Below, one piece after another: positions 41,702 to 50,668 of a DNA stretch of 64,000 bases. The notes beneath the pieces are model-generated. The model was given only the letters and a program-made list of their open reading frames with translations. It was not told the DNA's origin and searched no databases. This stretch comes from Pedobacter paludis (GTDB lineage: Bacteria; Bacteroidota; Bacteroidia; Sphingobacteriales; Sphingobacteriaceae), in the NCBI RefSeq assembly GCF_003173575.1, contig NZ_QGNY01000004.1:62001-126000 (forward strand), in the 5' to 3' direction. The translations under genes and the position numbers were made by a program. Each line of letters begins with the position of its first letter. Positions within the stretch are counted from its first letter, which is position 1.

Positions 41702-43737
41702 ATTGTTTTTTTAGGGTTATTAAAAAATCTGATGAGCAAAATTTCCATTGCAATAAAAATCAGCGACAAAATTAGGCAAAGTTTCCATAAAGTTTGTTCG
41801 ATTTTGTTTCCACCGGCAATTAATTTTAGGGCATCTTTATCTGCATCAAATATCTTGAGATTACTTTTTCCTGCCACATCATCCAACTCAGTTTTACCGA
41901 GATAATGCAGATCAGATTCTGTCCTGCTGTTGTTAAAACTATAAACGGCAAGCAATGAATCTGCCAATTCTAAATTGTAAAAACCAGCAGTTTTTATCTG
42001 ATCGGCTGTGTAAATAAGGGTTTTCCCACCAGCCTGACGAACTTCGGGAATGGCTTCGAAATTTTTTGAAACAAGTTTTAATGTTTGGTTTTTGCCCAAA
42101 GCTATCTGTTTGCTCATTAAAGCATTATCATTGCCCAAATTAGAATATAGCGGCTGTTCCTGCCCGCCATTCAATGCAATTCGATACATTAAAGGCACAA
42201 AAACAGGATGACGTGCAAAGTTTCCATCAATGGGGTTTAAACCAATAGCAGACAAGTAGATTTGTCCACCACCTACTCCATATTTGGCAAAAAACAATTT
42301 TCCGCCAGGCAATTGCATAATATTTTCCTTATTCGATTTACTGCGTTCTACAAAAGAAAAATACCGATTAACCGTTGGCAAATCTAAGTTTTTAGGAATT
42401 TGCTCGAATACGGTTTTAAAGATGGGATTTTCTAAATCTATTTTATCAACCTTAGTGGCTGTAGTATTTAAAGCTTGAATATTGGGTAAAGTAAGATTGC
42501 TTAAAAATGAATTGTAGTTTTGAATATCAGCATCCAGATCTGGAAACACCACCACTGAGCCACCAGCATTTAAATATGTTTTGAGCTGTTGTGCCAAACC
42601 ACTCGAAGGATTTTTCAATCCATTAAGTACAATTAAACCATAGTTTGCGAAACTGCTGTAGTTAACATTATTTTCTGCATTTTCAGTAAGTTTATAGTAA
42701 GGATCAACTCCGAAAAGAGATTTAATATAATTTCCCGATGATGTTCCGTTGATGCTTAAAACAGGTAAACTTTGGTCTACTTTAAAACTGAAAGAAAGGG
42801 TATCATCAAAGGTTATAGGGAAATCTTTGATCGTTATTATCCCCTTTTGCCATCCCGATTTTAATCCTGAAAAGTTTAGTGTATCTCTTTTTGTTTTTCC
42901 AGCCGGAATACTTACAGAGCTTAAACCTTTTTGCTGATTGTTTATATTCAGTTTTAAAGGAATATTTAAAGCTTCTTCATCCGAATAGTTTTTTAACTGA
43001 ACCACAATTTTTTCATTTGCACCGGGCTGGTGATTTGGAGAAAGTGTCCAAACACTATCTACGGCAATGTTGGGAAGCGTTGTTGCGTTCAGCTTTAAAA
43101 ATGAATATTGGATTTCTGGCCTAGTTTCAATCTTTTGATTTGTAGAAATATTTTTCTGAAAATCGGAGATCACGAAACTGTATTTATTTGCGGAGCCAGT
43201 TAAAACGTTGCCTTGTCTGTTTAAAATCTGTTGCAGATTTCGGTTGGATGAAGAAATTTTGACATCATCTAAGGCTTTCAAAAACTCTTCTTCATTAAGC
43301 AATCGCTGATGCTTCCCTTCAAAATCGTTGGTTAAAAGCTGAAAACGATCGTTTAAACCAAAACCCTTAATTAATTCTTTAGCTCTTCGTTTTGCTTCAT
43401 CAAGCAGGTTGCCATCTTTATTAACAGCTTCCATACTATAAGAATTATCGATATAGATACTTACAGAATTACTTAATCCACTATTTTTCTGATTGTTTTG
43501 AGGAATGTACGGTTGAGCAAAAGCCAGTACTAAAAAAATTATCGCTAAAATTCTGGAAAGTAAAATGAGTAAATTCTTTATTTTTTCTCTCGAAGAATTT
43601 TGCTGTTCTACCTCTTTTAAGAGCTGAACATTAGAGAAATAGACTTTTTTAAATTTCCTGAAATTGAATAAATGAATGATGACCGGAATAGCGACCGCAA
43701 TTAGTGCAAAAAGAAAGCCCGGATAAAGGAAATTCAT
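41698..43737 (-). CDS. BatA-domain membrane protein with VWA-like region
   Basis: A 679-residue protein. The N terminus is the BatA signature (FLYPGFLFALIAVAIPVIIHLF, then NFRKFKKVYFSNVQLLKEVE), followed by a second membrane segment (LLILLSRILAIIFLVLAFAQ) and a von Willebrand A-like region with a metal-site motif DNSYSM. A long extracytoplasmic part follows and the C terminus has a last membrane segment near the end. It resembles Bacteroidota aerotolerance-related proteins; role unproven. Its stop overlaps the next gene's ATG by 4 bp. Confidence 0.86.
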   Translation of the reverse strand: MNFLYPGFLFALIAVAIPVIIHLFNFRKFKKVYFSNVQLLKEVEQQNSSREKIKNLLILLSRILAIIFLVLAFAQPYIPQNNQKNSGLSNSVSIYIDNSYSMEAVNKDGNLLDEAKRRAKELIKGFGLNDRFQLLTNDFEGKHQRLLNEEEFLKALDDVKISSSNRNLQQILNRQGNVLTGSANKYSFVISDFQKNISTNQKIETRPEIQYSFLKLNATTLPNIAVDSVWTLSPNHQPGANEKIVVQLKNYSDEEALNIPLKLNINNQQKGLSSVSIPAGKTKRDTLNFSGLKSGWQKGIITIKDFPITFDDTLSFSFKVDQSLPVLSINGTSSGNYIKSLFGVDPYYKLTENAENNVNYSSFANYGLIVLNGLKNPSSGLAQQLKTYLNAGGSVVVFPDLDADIQNYNSFLSNLTLPNIQALNTTATKVDKIDLENPIFKTVFEQIPKNLDLPTVNRYFSFVERSKSNKENIMQLPGGKLFFAKYGVGGGQIYLSAIGLNPIDGNFARHPVFVPLMYRIALNGGQEQPLYSNLGNDNALMSKQIALGKNQTLKLVSKNFEAIPEVRQAGGKTLIYTADQIKTAGFYNLELADSLLAVYSFNNSRTESDLHYLGKTELDDVAGKSNLKIFDADKDALKLIAGGNKIEQTLWKLCLILSLIFIAMEILLIRFFNNPKKTI

Positions 43738-43799
43738 TAAAAATCAAAGATAGAAAAAATATGGAAAGTGGAGAATTTGTTGAGGATAAATGCCAATTT

Positions 43800-44204
43800 T
43801 TAATAAACAAACCCCGGAAACTCGATATTGACAATCTTCCATTCTCCGCTCTGCAGGGCGAAGTATAGCTTGAAGGGGCCACTTACAATTTTCGATTGTT
43901 TTTGGATTACATCTCTATAACCTGCAACGCCCTCAACAAAGCCAATACCCTTTTCATCACTCAGCAATTCAAAATTAACATCAATAATATCATAACGTCC
44001 TCCAACATACTCATCAGATTGACCAAAAATACCTTTCAATCTACTGATGATAACATCTTTGCCAATTATTTTATTTTCTGGCAGGATAAAGAAATTGTTC
44101 AGTTCATTGGTAATCGATTTTGATTGTTTAAACCAAGAATTGATAAACCTTATGGCACTGTTAACGAGATCAGCCTGATGATTAAAAGTTGGTGTTCCTT
44201 GCAT
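43800..44204 (-). CDS. Small NTF2-like-fold protein, hypothetical
   Basis: A 134-residue soluble protein. Alternating helices then strands (SAIRFINSWFKQSKSITNEL, YDIIDVNFELLSDEKGIGFV, FKLYFALQSGEWKIVNIEFP) resemble the NTF2/SnoaL cone fold, ending in the typical WKIVNIEF strand. No catalytic set is apparent. It lies 18 bp downstream of the L,D-transpeptidase gene and is probably co-transcribed with it. The fold is inferred from the pattern only. Confidence 0.65.
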   Translation of the reverse strand: MQGTPTFNHQADLVNSAIRFINSWFKQSKSITNELNNFFILPENKIIGKDVIISRLKGIFGQSDEYVGGRYDIIDVNFELLSDEKGIGFVEGVAGYRDVIQKQSKIVSGPFKLYFALQSGEWKIVNIEFPGFVY

Positions 44205-44222
44205 TTGGCAAATCTACAGCTT

Positions 44223-45788
44223 CTATCTAAACTTTTTCATTGCAGTCCACAGTTTCTCATCCATACCGTAAATATCTGGGCGGTATTCTATTCTATCATT
44301 CTGTGACCATGCAGTAATATAGGTTATGATTAACGGAACAGCTTTCTTCGGCCCGAACCATGCTGGTTTTAATTGAAAGGATTTTGTGGTATCTGCTTTT
44401 GCTGCCATTCGCTTTTTATACCATTTAATATGCGTGCTGTCAATTGGAGGTAAATCAACCTCAGCTCTTAATTTATCGTAAGTGTTACCATCACCAACTA
44501 ATTTCTCTGCAAATTCCAAAGGTTTTTCTATTCGCACGCAACCATGGCTAATTGCTCTATTGGTAAGGTTGAATCCATTTTTATTATTCGTATCGTGCAG
44601 ATAGATACTCGAGCTGTTATCGAAAATAAACTTGAATTTGCCTAGTGCATTTCCACCACCAGAACCTTGTTTAAATTTAAAGGGCAATTTATCCCTCGAA
44701 TATTTATTCCAGTTAATGGTATCTGGCTCGCCAATTAGCTTATCCTTATAATAAACCTGAATGTTACTGTTCGATAAATAATAAGGATCTTTTCTGGCCA
44801 TCCAATAAATTTCACTTTGCGCAATACTTACTGGAATGTTCCAGATCGGATTTGCCTGGATGGAATTAATTTTACTAAATAATAAAGGTGTTTCATGGTT
44901 TTTAGGTTTGTCGTCTAAATTACCCGATTTTGCAAATGCTTTCATTTTATCTTCGTATCCGGCTTCGCGTTTACCACCCACGCAAACTTTCATTGTAATT
45001 ACAGTATCTGTTTTATCAAACCAAGTCAGTTTAAAATCCGGAATGTTCACTTGGACAAAATTTTCTCCCATCTCTGGCATTTTCCATCTAAAACGCTCCA
45101 TATTCAACAATAGAATTCTTTTTTCGTCTTCTGCAGATGCATTTAGATAAGCCTGTTGTAAAGCTTTGTACTGTTCAGATCGAGGCTGAACAGCCCTCAA
45201 AGTATCGATCATACTTTCTGATCCTAATAAGTTAATCATTCCAGCACTATCTGGTCTTTTAACTTTAATATAATATCTTGAAAAAATATTTCGTGGGTTA
45301 ACAACACCAAACTTTAAGAAATTGGTATAGTTTAAATACGCATTCGCACTCAGAATCTCAAGTTTAGCAATAACAGGATAACTCTCATCAACGGTTTTAA
45401 ATTTATTTGCACCAAGTTCCTGAAGTAAGGATTTTATCTCTTCAGTTTTGAATATTTTGGGATTTATGCCGTGAACTGTACTGTTTTGCAAAAAATTTAC
45501 AAGAGAATCAAGATTTCCATTGGTGTAAAACTTTGTTACCAATTTGGGTTCATCCTTATTGGATACATAAAAAGATTTTATTGTTTTCGGATTGATAAAA
45601 TTTTCCGAAACTTCGCTCATGGTTTTAACAAAAACGCTGTCGTAAGCCACCGTATCAAAATCTTTATAGATCTTGTTTTTGAAATGCTCTGACAATACTT
45701 TCCCAATTTCTGGTGGTTTTTTAAACCAGCCACAAGCCGAAATGGTTAATATAATTGGGATAAATAGAAAGCGGAAGTTTTTCAACAC
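44223..45788 (-). CDS. L,D-transpeptidase (YcbB/LdtD type) lipoprotein
   Basis: A peptidoglycan cross-linking enzyme of about 520 residues. It has a lipoprotein signal (FRFLFIPIILTISAC), a helical scaffold-like N-terminal half, and a YkuD catalytic domain whose active-site motif is AISHGCVRIEKP. The scaffold plus catalytic layout matches YcbB-like enzymes acting in the periplasm. There is no ATG; GTG 45788, TTG 45785 or TTG 45806 could start it, and GTG is used here because it leaves a compact signal peptide. Divergent from the histidine operon. Confidence 0.85.
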   Translation of the reverse strand: MLKNFRFLFIPIILTISACGWFKKPPEIGKVLSEHFKNKIYKDFDTVAYDSVFVKTMSEVSENFINPKTIKSFYVSNKDEPKLVTKFYTNGNLDSLVNFLQNSTVHGINPKIFKTEEIKSLLQELGANKFKTVDESYPVIAKLEILSANAYLNYTNFLKFGVVNPRNIFSRYYIKVKRPDSAGMINLLGSESMIDTLRAVQPRSEQYKALQQAYLNASAEDEKRILLLNMERFRWKMPEMGENFVQVNIPDFKLTWFDKTDTVITMKVCVGGKREAGYEDKMKAFAKSGNLDDKPKNHETPLLFSKINSIQANPIWNIPVSIAQSEIYWMARKDPYYLSNSNIQVYYKDKLIGEPDTINWNKYSRDKLPFKFKQGSGGGNALGKFKFIFDNSSSIYLHDTNNKNGFNLTNRAISHGCVRIEKPLEFAEKLVGDGNTYDKLRAEVDLPPIDSTHIKWYKKRMAAKADTTKSFQLKPAWFGPKKAVPLIITYITAWSQNDRIEYRPDIYGMDEKLWTAMKKFR

Positions 45789-45883
45789 GTATGAATTAAT
45801 GATCAAAAGTAAGGGTAATGCAATTAAAAACCCATAAATGGCAAATTAAGTGCCATATTTTTTTTATTTACCGATTGTATCTT

Positions 45884-45891
45884 TATATTTG
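45884..45891 (+). promoter_or_regulatory. Probable -7 box of the histidine operon
   Basis: TATATTTG fits TAnnTTTG exactly. A -33 TTTG is not clear, only a T-rich stretch at the right distance. Transcription would begin near 45898 and produce a leader of about 165 bases before hisG. Confidence 0.55.
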
Positions 45892-45935
45892 CCACCGCTG
45901 ATCAGCTAAAGTATTGATACAAGCATAAATAAAAT

Positions 45936-45983
45936 ATGGAATTAATTTTGAACCATCACTTACATTTGCACCATCGCCAATAG
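45936..45983 (+). CDS. hisL: Histidine operon leader peptide
   Basis: A 15-codon ORF, MELILNHHLHLHHRQ, with five His codons (four in the seven codons from HHLHLHH's start to end, plus one), ending with TAG at 45981-45983. It lies 79 bp before hisG. A hairpin ATCGCC-AATA-GGCGAT spans its stop, and a terminator follows at 46000-46023. This is the classic layout of ribosome-mediated attenuation: low charged tRNA-His stalls the ribosome and permits read-through. The coding pattern is seen; the regulatory role is inferred. Confidence 0.75.
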   Translation: MELILNHHLHLHHRQ

Positions 45984-45999
45984 GCGATATGATATGTTT

Positions 46000-46023
46000 G
46001 TTTTGTACTTCAAAACTTTTTTT
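46000..46023 (+). terminator. Attenuator terminator of the histidine operon
   Basis: Stem GTTTTG (46000-46005) with CAAAAC (46011-46016), five-base loop, then seven T. It is weak in G/C but properly placed between the leader peptide and hisG. Confidence 0.6.
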
Positions 46024-46061
46024 CCGTAAAATTATTTCTTGTTCATTCTATATTCAATACT

Positions 46062-46913
46062 TTGAAAACACTTAAAATTGCTATCCAGAAATCGGGTAGG
46101 TTAAACGAAAAATCCGTAGAAATATTAAAAAATTGTGGTCTTTCTTTCGAAAACTACAAGAGCTCCCTCATATCAACCGTTCAGAATTTTCCTTTAGAAA
46201 TTCTTTTTCTTCGCGATGATGATATTCCAGAATATGTACAAGATGGCATTGCCGACTTGGGGATTGTTGGGGAAAATGTTATCACAGAAACCAAGGCTGG
46301 GGTAGAATATCTACAGCGTTTGGGCTTCGGAAAATGCACTTTAAAAATCGCGATTCAAACCGGTAGCAATATCGAAAAATTAGAAGACTTAAACGGTAAA
46401 GCCATTGCGACTTCTTATCCTGTAATTTTAGAAAAATTCTTAACAGAAAAAGGCATAAAATCAGATATCCGCACCATCTCCGGCTCGGTGGAAATTGGTC
46501 CGGGCTTAGGCTTAAGCGATGCGATTTTTGATATCGTTTCTACAGGCGGAACATTAAAAAGTAATGGACTAAAACCATTCGCAGATGTAATGTCTTCTGA
46601 AGCTGTATTGATCGGAAATAAATCGATACTTGATAATCCAGAAGTTGCAGAATTGCTTCAGAGAATCCGCTCGGTTTTAAGCGCAAAGTCAAACAAGTAC
46701 GTGGTACTTAATGTATCAAAAGATAACCTTCAAAAAGTTGTCGATTTGTTGCCAGGAGTTAAAAGTCCAACTATTGTTCCCTTGTTCGAAGAGAATTGGG
46801 TTGCCGTGCATTCTGTTATTGCGGAAGAAGATTTTTGGGATAAGATAAACAGTTTGAAAGCTGCAGGTGCTGAGGGCATCCTGGTAATGCCAATCGAAAA
46901 AATAATCACTTAA
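46062..46913 (+). CDS. hisG: ATP phosphoribosyltransferase (long form)
   Basis: The first enzyme of histidine synthesis, joining ATP and PRPP. It has the N-terminal LKIAIQKSGRLNEKS, the central DGIADLGIVGENVI, and the PRPP-loop-like DIVSTGGTLKSNGL. At 283 residues it has the C-terminal regulatory ACT-like domain (WVAVHSVIAEEDFWDKI), so feedback inhibition by histidine is expected. The start is TTG at 46062; no ATG is suitably placed. First gene of an eight-gene operon downstream of a His-rich leader. Confidence 0.95.
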   Translation: MKTLKIAIQKSGRLNEKSVEILKNCGLSFENYKSSLISTVQNFPLEILFLRDDDIPEYVQDGIADLGIVGENVITETKAGVEYLQRLGFGKCTLKIAIQTGSNIEKLEDLNGKAIATSYPVILEKFLTEKGIKSDIRTISGSVEIGPGLGLSDAIFDIVSTGGTLKSNGLKPFADVMSSEAVLIGNKSILDNPEVAELLQRIRSVLSAKSNKYVVLNVSKDNLQKVVDLLPGVKSPTIVPLFEENWVAVHSVIAEEDFWDKINSLKAAGAEGILVMPIEKIIT

Positions 46914-46972
46914 TCCAGAGCAAAAACGTATAAAATCATATTAACTATTAGTTAATTTTAAATTATAAAACA

Positions 46973-48295
46973 TTGAAAGTCTACAATTATAAAGATTTAT
47001 CTAAATCAAAAATTGAAGAATTGTGTTCAAGACAGATTGAAGACGATAGAGCGGTTGAAGAGCGGGTTGAAGACATCATCAGGACCGTAAAGAACGAAGG
47101 AGATAAGGCACTCTTTAATTTTGCAAAAGCATTTGATAAAGTAGAATTAAAGAAACTCTTTTTAGATGCGGCAGAATTAAAGGCTATTGCATCTTCCATT
47201 CCGGCAGATGCGAAAAAAGCAATCGAAACAGCATATCAGAACATTAAAATCTTTCACCAAGCCCAATTAAAAAGTGAAGATAAAATTGAGACCATGCCGG
47301 GGGTTATTTGTTGGCGTGAATCAAGAGCGATTGAAAAAGTTGGGCTTTACATACCAGGCGGAACAGCTGTTTTACCAAGTACTTTTTTAATGCTCGCCAC
47401 ACCAGCAGTTATTGCCGGGTGTAAAGAAATAGTCGTGTGTTCTCCTCCACAAAGCGATGGCAAAACAAATTGTTATCTGGCATACTGTGCAGTGCTTTTA
47501 GGCATAGAAAAAATCTATCTAATCGGAGGAGCGCAGGCAGTTGCCGCAATGGCGTTTGGAACGGAAACTGTACCTCAGGTGTATAAAATTTTTGGCCCAG
47601 GAAACCGGTATGTAACTACGGCTAAAACTAGGATACAAAATAAGGTGGCTATTGATATGCCCGCTGGTCCTTCGGAGGTTTTGGTTATTGCTGATGACAC
47701 CGCAAATCCAGCTTTTGTTGCTGCAGATCTTTTAGCCCAAGCTGAACACGGTGCTGATAGTCAGGCAATTTTGGTTTCTAATTCTAACAAATTGATAGAA
47801 AAAACCTTAAAAGAAATTGAAAATCAGTTATCTATACTTCCAAGAAAAGAAATTGCATCAAAAGCAATCGCCAATTCCTATACTATTTTAGTCGAAAATT
47901 TGAATTATGCGATGGATTTTTCGAACGAATACGCTCCCGAGCACCTTATTTTGGCTACAGAAAGCCATCAAGATCTTATTCCATTGATAATCAATGCCGG
48001 TTCGGTGTTTTTAGGAAATTTAACTCCAGAAAGCGCTGGCGATTATGCATCAGGAACAAACCATACTTTGCCTACAAGTGGCTTTGCTAAAGCTTATTCG
48101 GGTGTATCAACTGATGCGTTTCTTAAAAAAATAACCTTTCAGCACTTATCGATCAATGGTTTAAAAAACATAGGATCAACTGTAGAGATCCTGGCAGGTG
48201 CAGAAGACTTGCAGGCACACAAAAATGCAGTTACAATTAGACTTGAGGAACAAAGATATAAGAACAAAGAGCAAGGATTAAGGAGCAAGGATTAA
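46973..48295 (+). CDS. hisD: Histidinol dehydrogenase
   Basis: It oxidises L-histidinol to histidine in two NAD-dependent steps with zinc. Signatures: IPGGTAVLPSTFLM, GGAQAVAAMAFGT, GPGNRYVTTAK, DMPAGPSEVLVIAD, LLAQAEHGADSQ, EYAPEHL. The start is TTG 46973. The last ~14 residues (QRYKNKEQGLRSKD) follow the normal end and are encoded by an AAGAACAAAGAGCAAGGAT-type repeat that runs into the spacer, so the repeat has extended the C terminus. Confidence 0.95.
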   Translation: MKVYNYKDLSKSKIEELCSRQIEDDRAVEERVEDIIRTVKNEGDKALFNFAKAFDKVELKKLFLDAAELKAIASSIPADAKKAIETAYQNIKIFHQAQLKSEDKIETMPGVICWRESRAIEKVGLYIPGGTAVLPSTFLMLATPAVIAGCKEIVVCSPPQSDGKTNCYLAYCAVLLGIEKIYLIGGAQAVAAMAFGTETVPQVYKIFGPGNRYVTTAKTRIQNKVAIDMPAGPSEVLVIADDTANPAFVAADLLAQAEHGADSQAILVSNSNKLIEKTLKEIENQLSILPRKEIASKAIANSYTILVENLNYAMDFSNEYAPEHLILATESHQDLIPLIINAGSVFLGNLTPESAGDYASGTNHTLPTSGFAKAYSGVSTDAFLKKITFQHLSINGLKNIGSTVEILAGAEDLQAHKNAVTIRLEEQRYKNKEQGLRSKD

Positions 48296-48402
48296 ATACC
48301 TATTATAAAGAAATAAGATTTAAACATTAAGAAAGATAAAAGAATAATCTTTGGCAGATATAGACGCCTTGTCTTTTATCTTTGCTCCTTATTCTTTTAT
48401 CC
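48252..48402 (+). repeat. Hairpin repeat of the AAGGAACAAGGAT family, between hisD and hisC
   Basis: It includes AAAGATAAAAGA pairing perfectly with TCTTTTATCTTT near 48372, and the words AGAGCAAGGATTAA and CTTTGCTCCTTATTCTTTT at the two ends. It overlaps the hisD stop. The same words appear at 40378-40447 and 50590-50660. Confidence 0.65.
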
Positions 48403-48412
48403 ATATAAAGAC

Positions 48413-49453
48413 ATGGACATTAACGAATTAGTACGAGAAAATATAAAAAAACTTAAACCTTACTCTACAGCAAGAGACGAGTTTAAGGGGCAGGCATCTG
48501 TCTTTTTAGATGCAAATGAGAACAGTTATGGCTCTCCCCTACCCGCCAATTACAACCGCTATCCAGATCCTTTGCAACTGGATTTAAAAGACGCCATTAG
48601 TAAAATTAAAGGCGTTCCAATTGAGAATACTTTTTTAGGAAATGGAAGCGATGAGGCGATTGATTTATTGTTCAGGGCATTCTGTAATCCGGGAAGAGAC
48701 AATGTGATTATTCTACCTCCAACTTATGGCATGTACGAAGTTTCGGCAAACATAAATGATGTAGAAATCCGCAAGGTAGACCTGCTTCCAAATTTCCAGT
48801 TGGATTTGGAGAAAATTGCTGAAACAATTGATAAGAACACCAAAATAATTTTCATCTGTTCACCGAATAACCCAACAGGAAATTCTATAAACAGAACCGA
48901 TATCGAAACCATTTTGGCTAATTTTAATGGCATTGTGGTTATAGATGAGGCTTATATTAATTATGCAAAGCAAAAGACCTTTATTCAGGAGTTAACGGAG
49001 TATGCAAATTTGGTTGTACTTCAAACTTTTTCAAAAGCCTGGGGATTGGCCGCTTTGCGTTTAGGCATGGCTTTTTCTTCTACCAAAGTTATCGATGTTT
49101 TAAATAAAATTAAGCCTCCGTACAACATTAACCAAGCCACACAAGATTTGGCTTTTGAGGCATTAAAAAACATTGCGCAGGTTAATGCTTGGATTAAGGA
49201 ATCAGTGTCAGAACGAGATCGGTTATCAGTGGAATTAAATAACCTAAATTCAGTGATCAAGGTTTACCCGTCCGATGCAAACTTTATACTGGCCGAAGTA
49301 ATAGATCCAACTAAGATCTACGACAGCTTGGTAGATCAAGGAATTATTGTACGAGATCGGTCTAAAGTTTCCCTATGTGAGGGTTGCCTTAGAATTACGG
49401 TTGGCACAAAAGTAGAAAACGATAAACTATTAACTGTTTTAGCAAATTTTTAA
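48413..49453 (+). CDS. hisC: Histidinol-phosphate aminotransferase
   Basis: A PLP fold-type I aminotransferase making histidinol phosphate from imidazole acetol phosphate. [20 protein letters not shown] is near the N terminus, CSPNNPTGN binds substrate, [10 protein letters not shown] holds the PLP Asp, and the PLP Lys is in [13 protein letters not shown]. At 346 residues it is full length. It ends 1 bp before hisB, so these two are translationally close. Confidence 0.96.
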   Translation: MDINELVRENIKKLKPYSTARDEFKGQASVFLDANENSYGSPLPANYNRYPDPLQLDLKDAISKIKGVPIENTFLGNGSDEAIDLLFRAFCNPGRDNVIILPPTYGMYEVSANINDVEIRKVDLLPNFQLDLEKIAETIDKNTKIIFICSPNNPTGNSINRTDIETILANFNGIVVIDEAYINYAKQKTFIQELTEYANLVVLQTFSKAWGLAALRLGMAFSSTKVIDVLNKIKPPYNINQATQDLAFEALKNIAQVNAWIKESVSERDRLSVELNNLNSVIKVYPSDANFILAEVIDPTKIYDSLVDQGIIVRDRSKVSLCEGCLRITVGTKVENDKLLTVLANF

Positions 49454-49454
49454 A

Positions 49455-50588
49455 ATGAAGAAAGTCCTATTTATAGATCGAGACGGAACTTTGAATATTG
49501 AACCGGATGATGAGCAGGTAGACAGCTTTGCCAAACTTAAATTCTATCCCCGTTCGCTTTACTACCTTTCCAAAATTGCTTCGGAAATGGATTACGAGCT
49601 GGTAATGGTTACCAATCAGGATGGATTGGGTACGCTTTCAAATCCTGAAGAAAATTTTTGGCCAATTCATAATTTCATGCTCGATACCTTTGAGGGTGAA
49701 GGGGTGAATTTTAGTGAAATTGTAATCGACCGTACGTTTGCGAAAGATAATGCCCCAACCCGTAAGCCAGGTACTGCCTTGCTAACAAAATATTTTAGCG
49801 AAGATTACGATTTGAAAAACTCATTTGTAATTGGCGATAGATTGAATGATGTTGTTTTGGCAAAAAATTTAGGCGCAAAAGCTATATTTCTTCGTCAGAA
49901 TGATGCATTGGGTTCTACCGAAGCATTAGATAAACATGAAACCCTACTCGATGTTATTATTCTGGAAACCCAAAAGTGGGAAGATATTTACAGTTTGCTT
50001 AAAGCTGGAAGCAGAAAAATTAATCACGTTCGTAAAACAAACGAAACAGACATTACCATTAATTTAGATTTAGATGGAACCGGAAAAGCAAAAATCGAAA
50101 CAGGTTTAAACTTTTTTGATCACATGCTGGATCAAATTGCCAGACATGGAAGTGTAGATTTAGAAGTTATAGCTAAGGGCGATTTACATATCGATGAACA
50201 CCACACTATTGAAGATACAGGAATTGCACTAGGCGAAGCCTTTGCCAAAGGTTTAGGCAATAAACTGGGCATTGAACGTTATGGTTTTTGCCTACCCATG
50301 GATGATTGTTTAGCCCAGGTTGCTATTGATTTTGGGGGCAGAAACTGGATTGTTTGGGATGCAGATTTTAAGCGTGAAAAAGTTGGCGATATGCCCACAG
50401 AAATGTTTTATCACTTCTTTAAATCGTTTAGTGATGCCGCAAAATGCAATTTAAATATTAAAGCAGAGGGCGATAACGAACATCATAAAATCGAGGCCAT
50501 CTTTAAAGCATTCGCAAAGGCAATTAAAATGGCCATAAAGCGTGATGCCGAGAAAATGGTTTTGCCAAGCACAAAGGGGCTTCTTTAA
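49455..50588 (+). CDS. hisB: Bifunctional histidinol-phosphatase/IGP dehydratase
   Basis: The N-terminal ~165 residues are a HAD phosphatase ([36 protein letters not shown]). The remainder is imidazoleglycerol-phosphate dehydratase with the metal-binding sets [23 protein letters not shown] and [13 protein letters not shown]. The Cys/His zinc loop known from the Escherichia coli HisB phosphatase domain is not visible; that segment reads [16 protein letters not shown]. The fused arrangement fits this phylum. It is the fourth gene of the operon. Confidence 0.95.
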   Translation: MKKVLFIDRDGTLNIEPDDEQVDSFAKLKFYPRSLYYLSKIASEMDYELVMVTNQDGLGTLSNPEENFWPIHNFMLDTFEGEGVNFSEIVIDRTFAKDNAPTRKPGTALLTKYFSEDYDLKNSFVIGDRLNDVVLAKNLGAKAIFLRQNDALGSTEALDKHETLLDVIILETQKWEDIYSLLKAGSRKINHVRKTNETDITINLDLDGTGKAKIETGLNFFDHMLDQIARHGSVDLEVIAKGDLHIDEHHTIEDTGIALGEAFAKGLGNKLGIERYGFCLPMDDCLAQVAIDFGGRNWIVWDADFKREKVGDMPTEMFYHFFKSFSDAAKCNLNIKAEGDNEHHKIEAIFKAFAKAIKMAIKRDAEKMVLPSTKGLL

Positions 50589-50589
50589 A

Positions 50590-50660
50590 ACGAACAAAGA
50601 TAAATGAGCAAAGAACAAGGAATAAATCGTCTTTGCTCTTTGTTCCTTATTCTTTAATCT
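50590..50660 (+). repeat. Hairpin repeat between hisB and hisH
   Basis: The left arm (AAAGATAAATGAGCAAAGAA) and right arm (CTTTGCTCTTTGTTCCTTAT) pair imperfectly. It is the third copy of the family seen at 40378-40447 and 48252-48402. Confidence 0.65.
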
Positions 50661-50668
50661 AAAAAATT

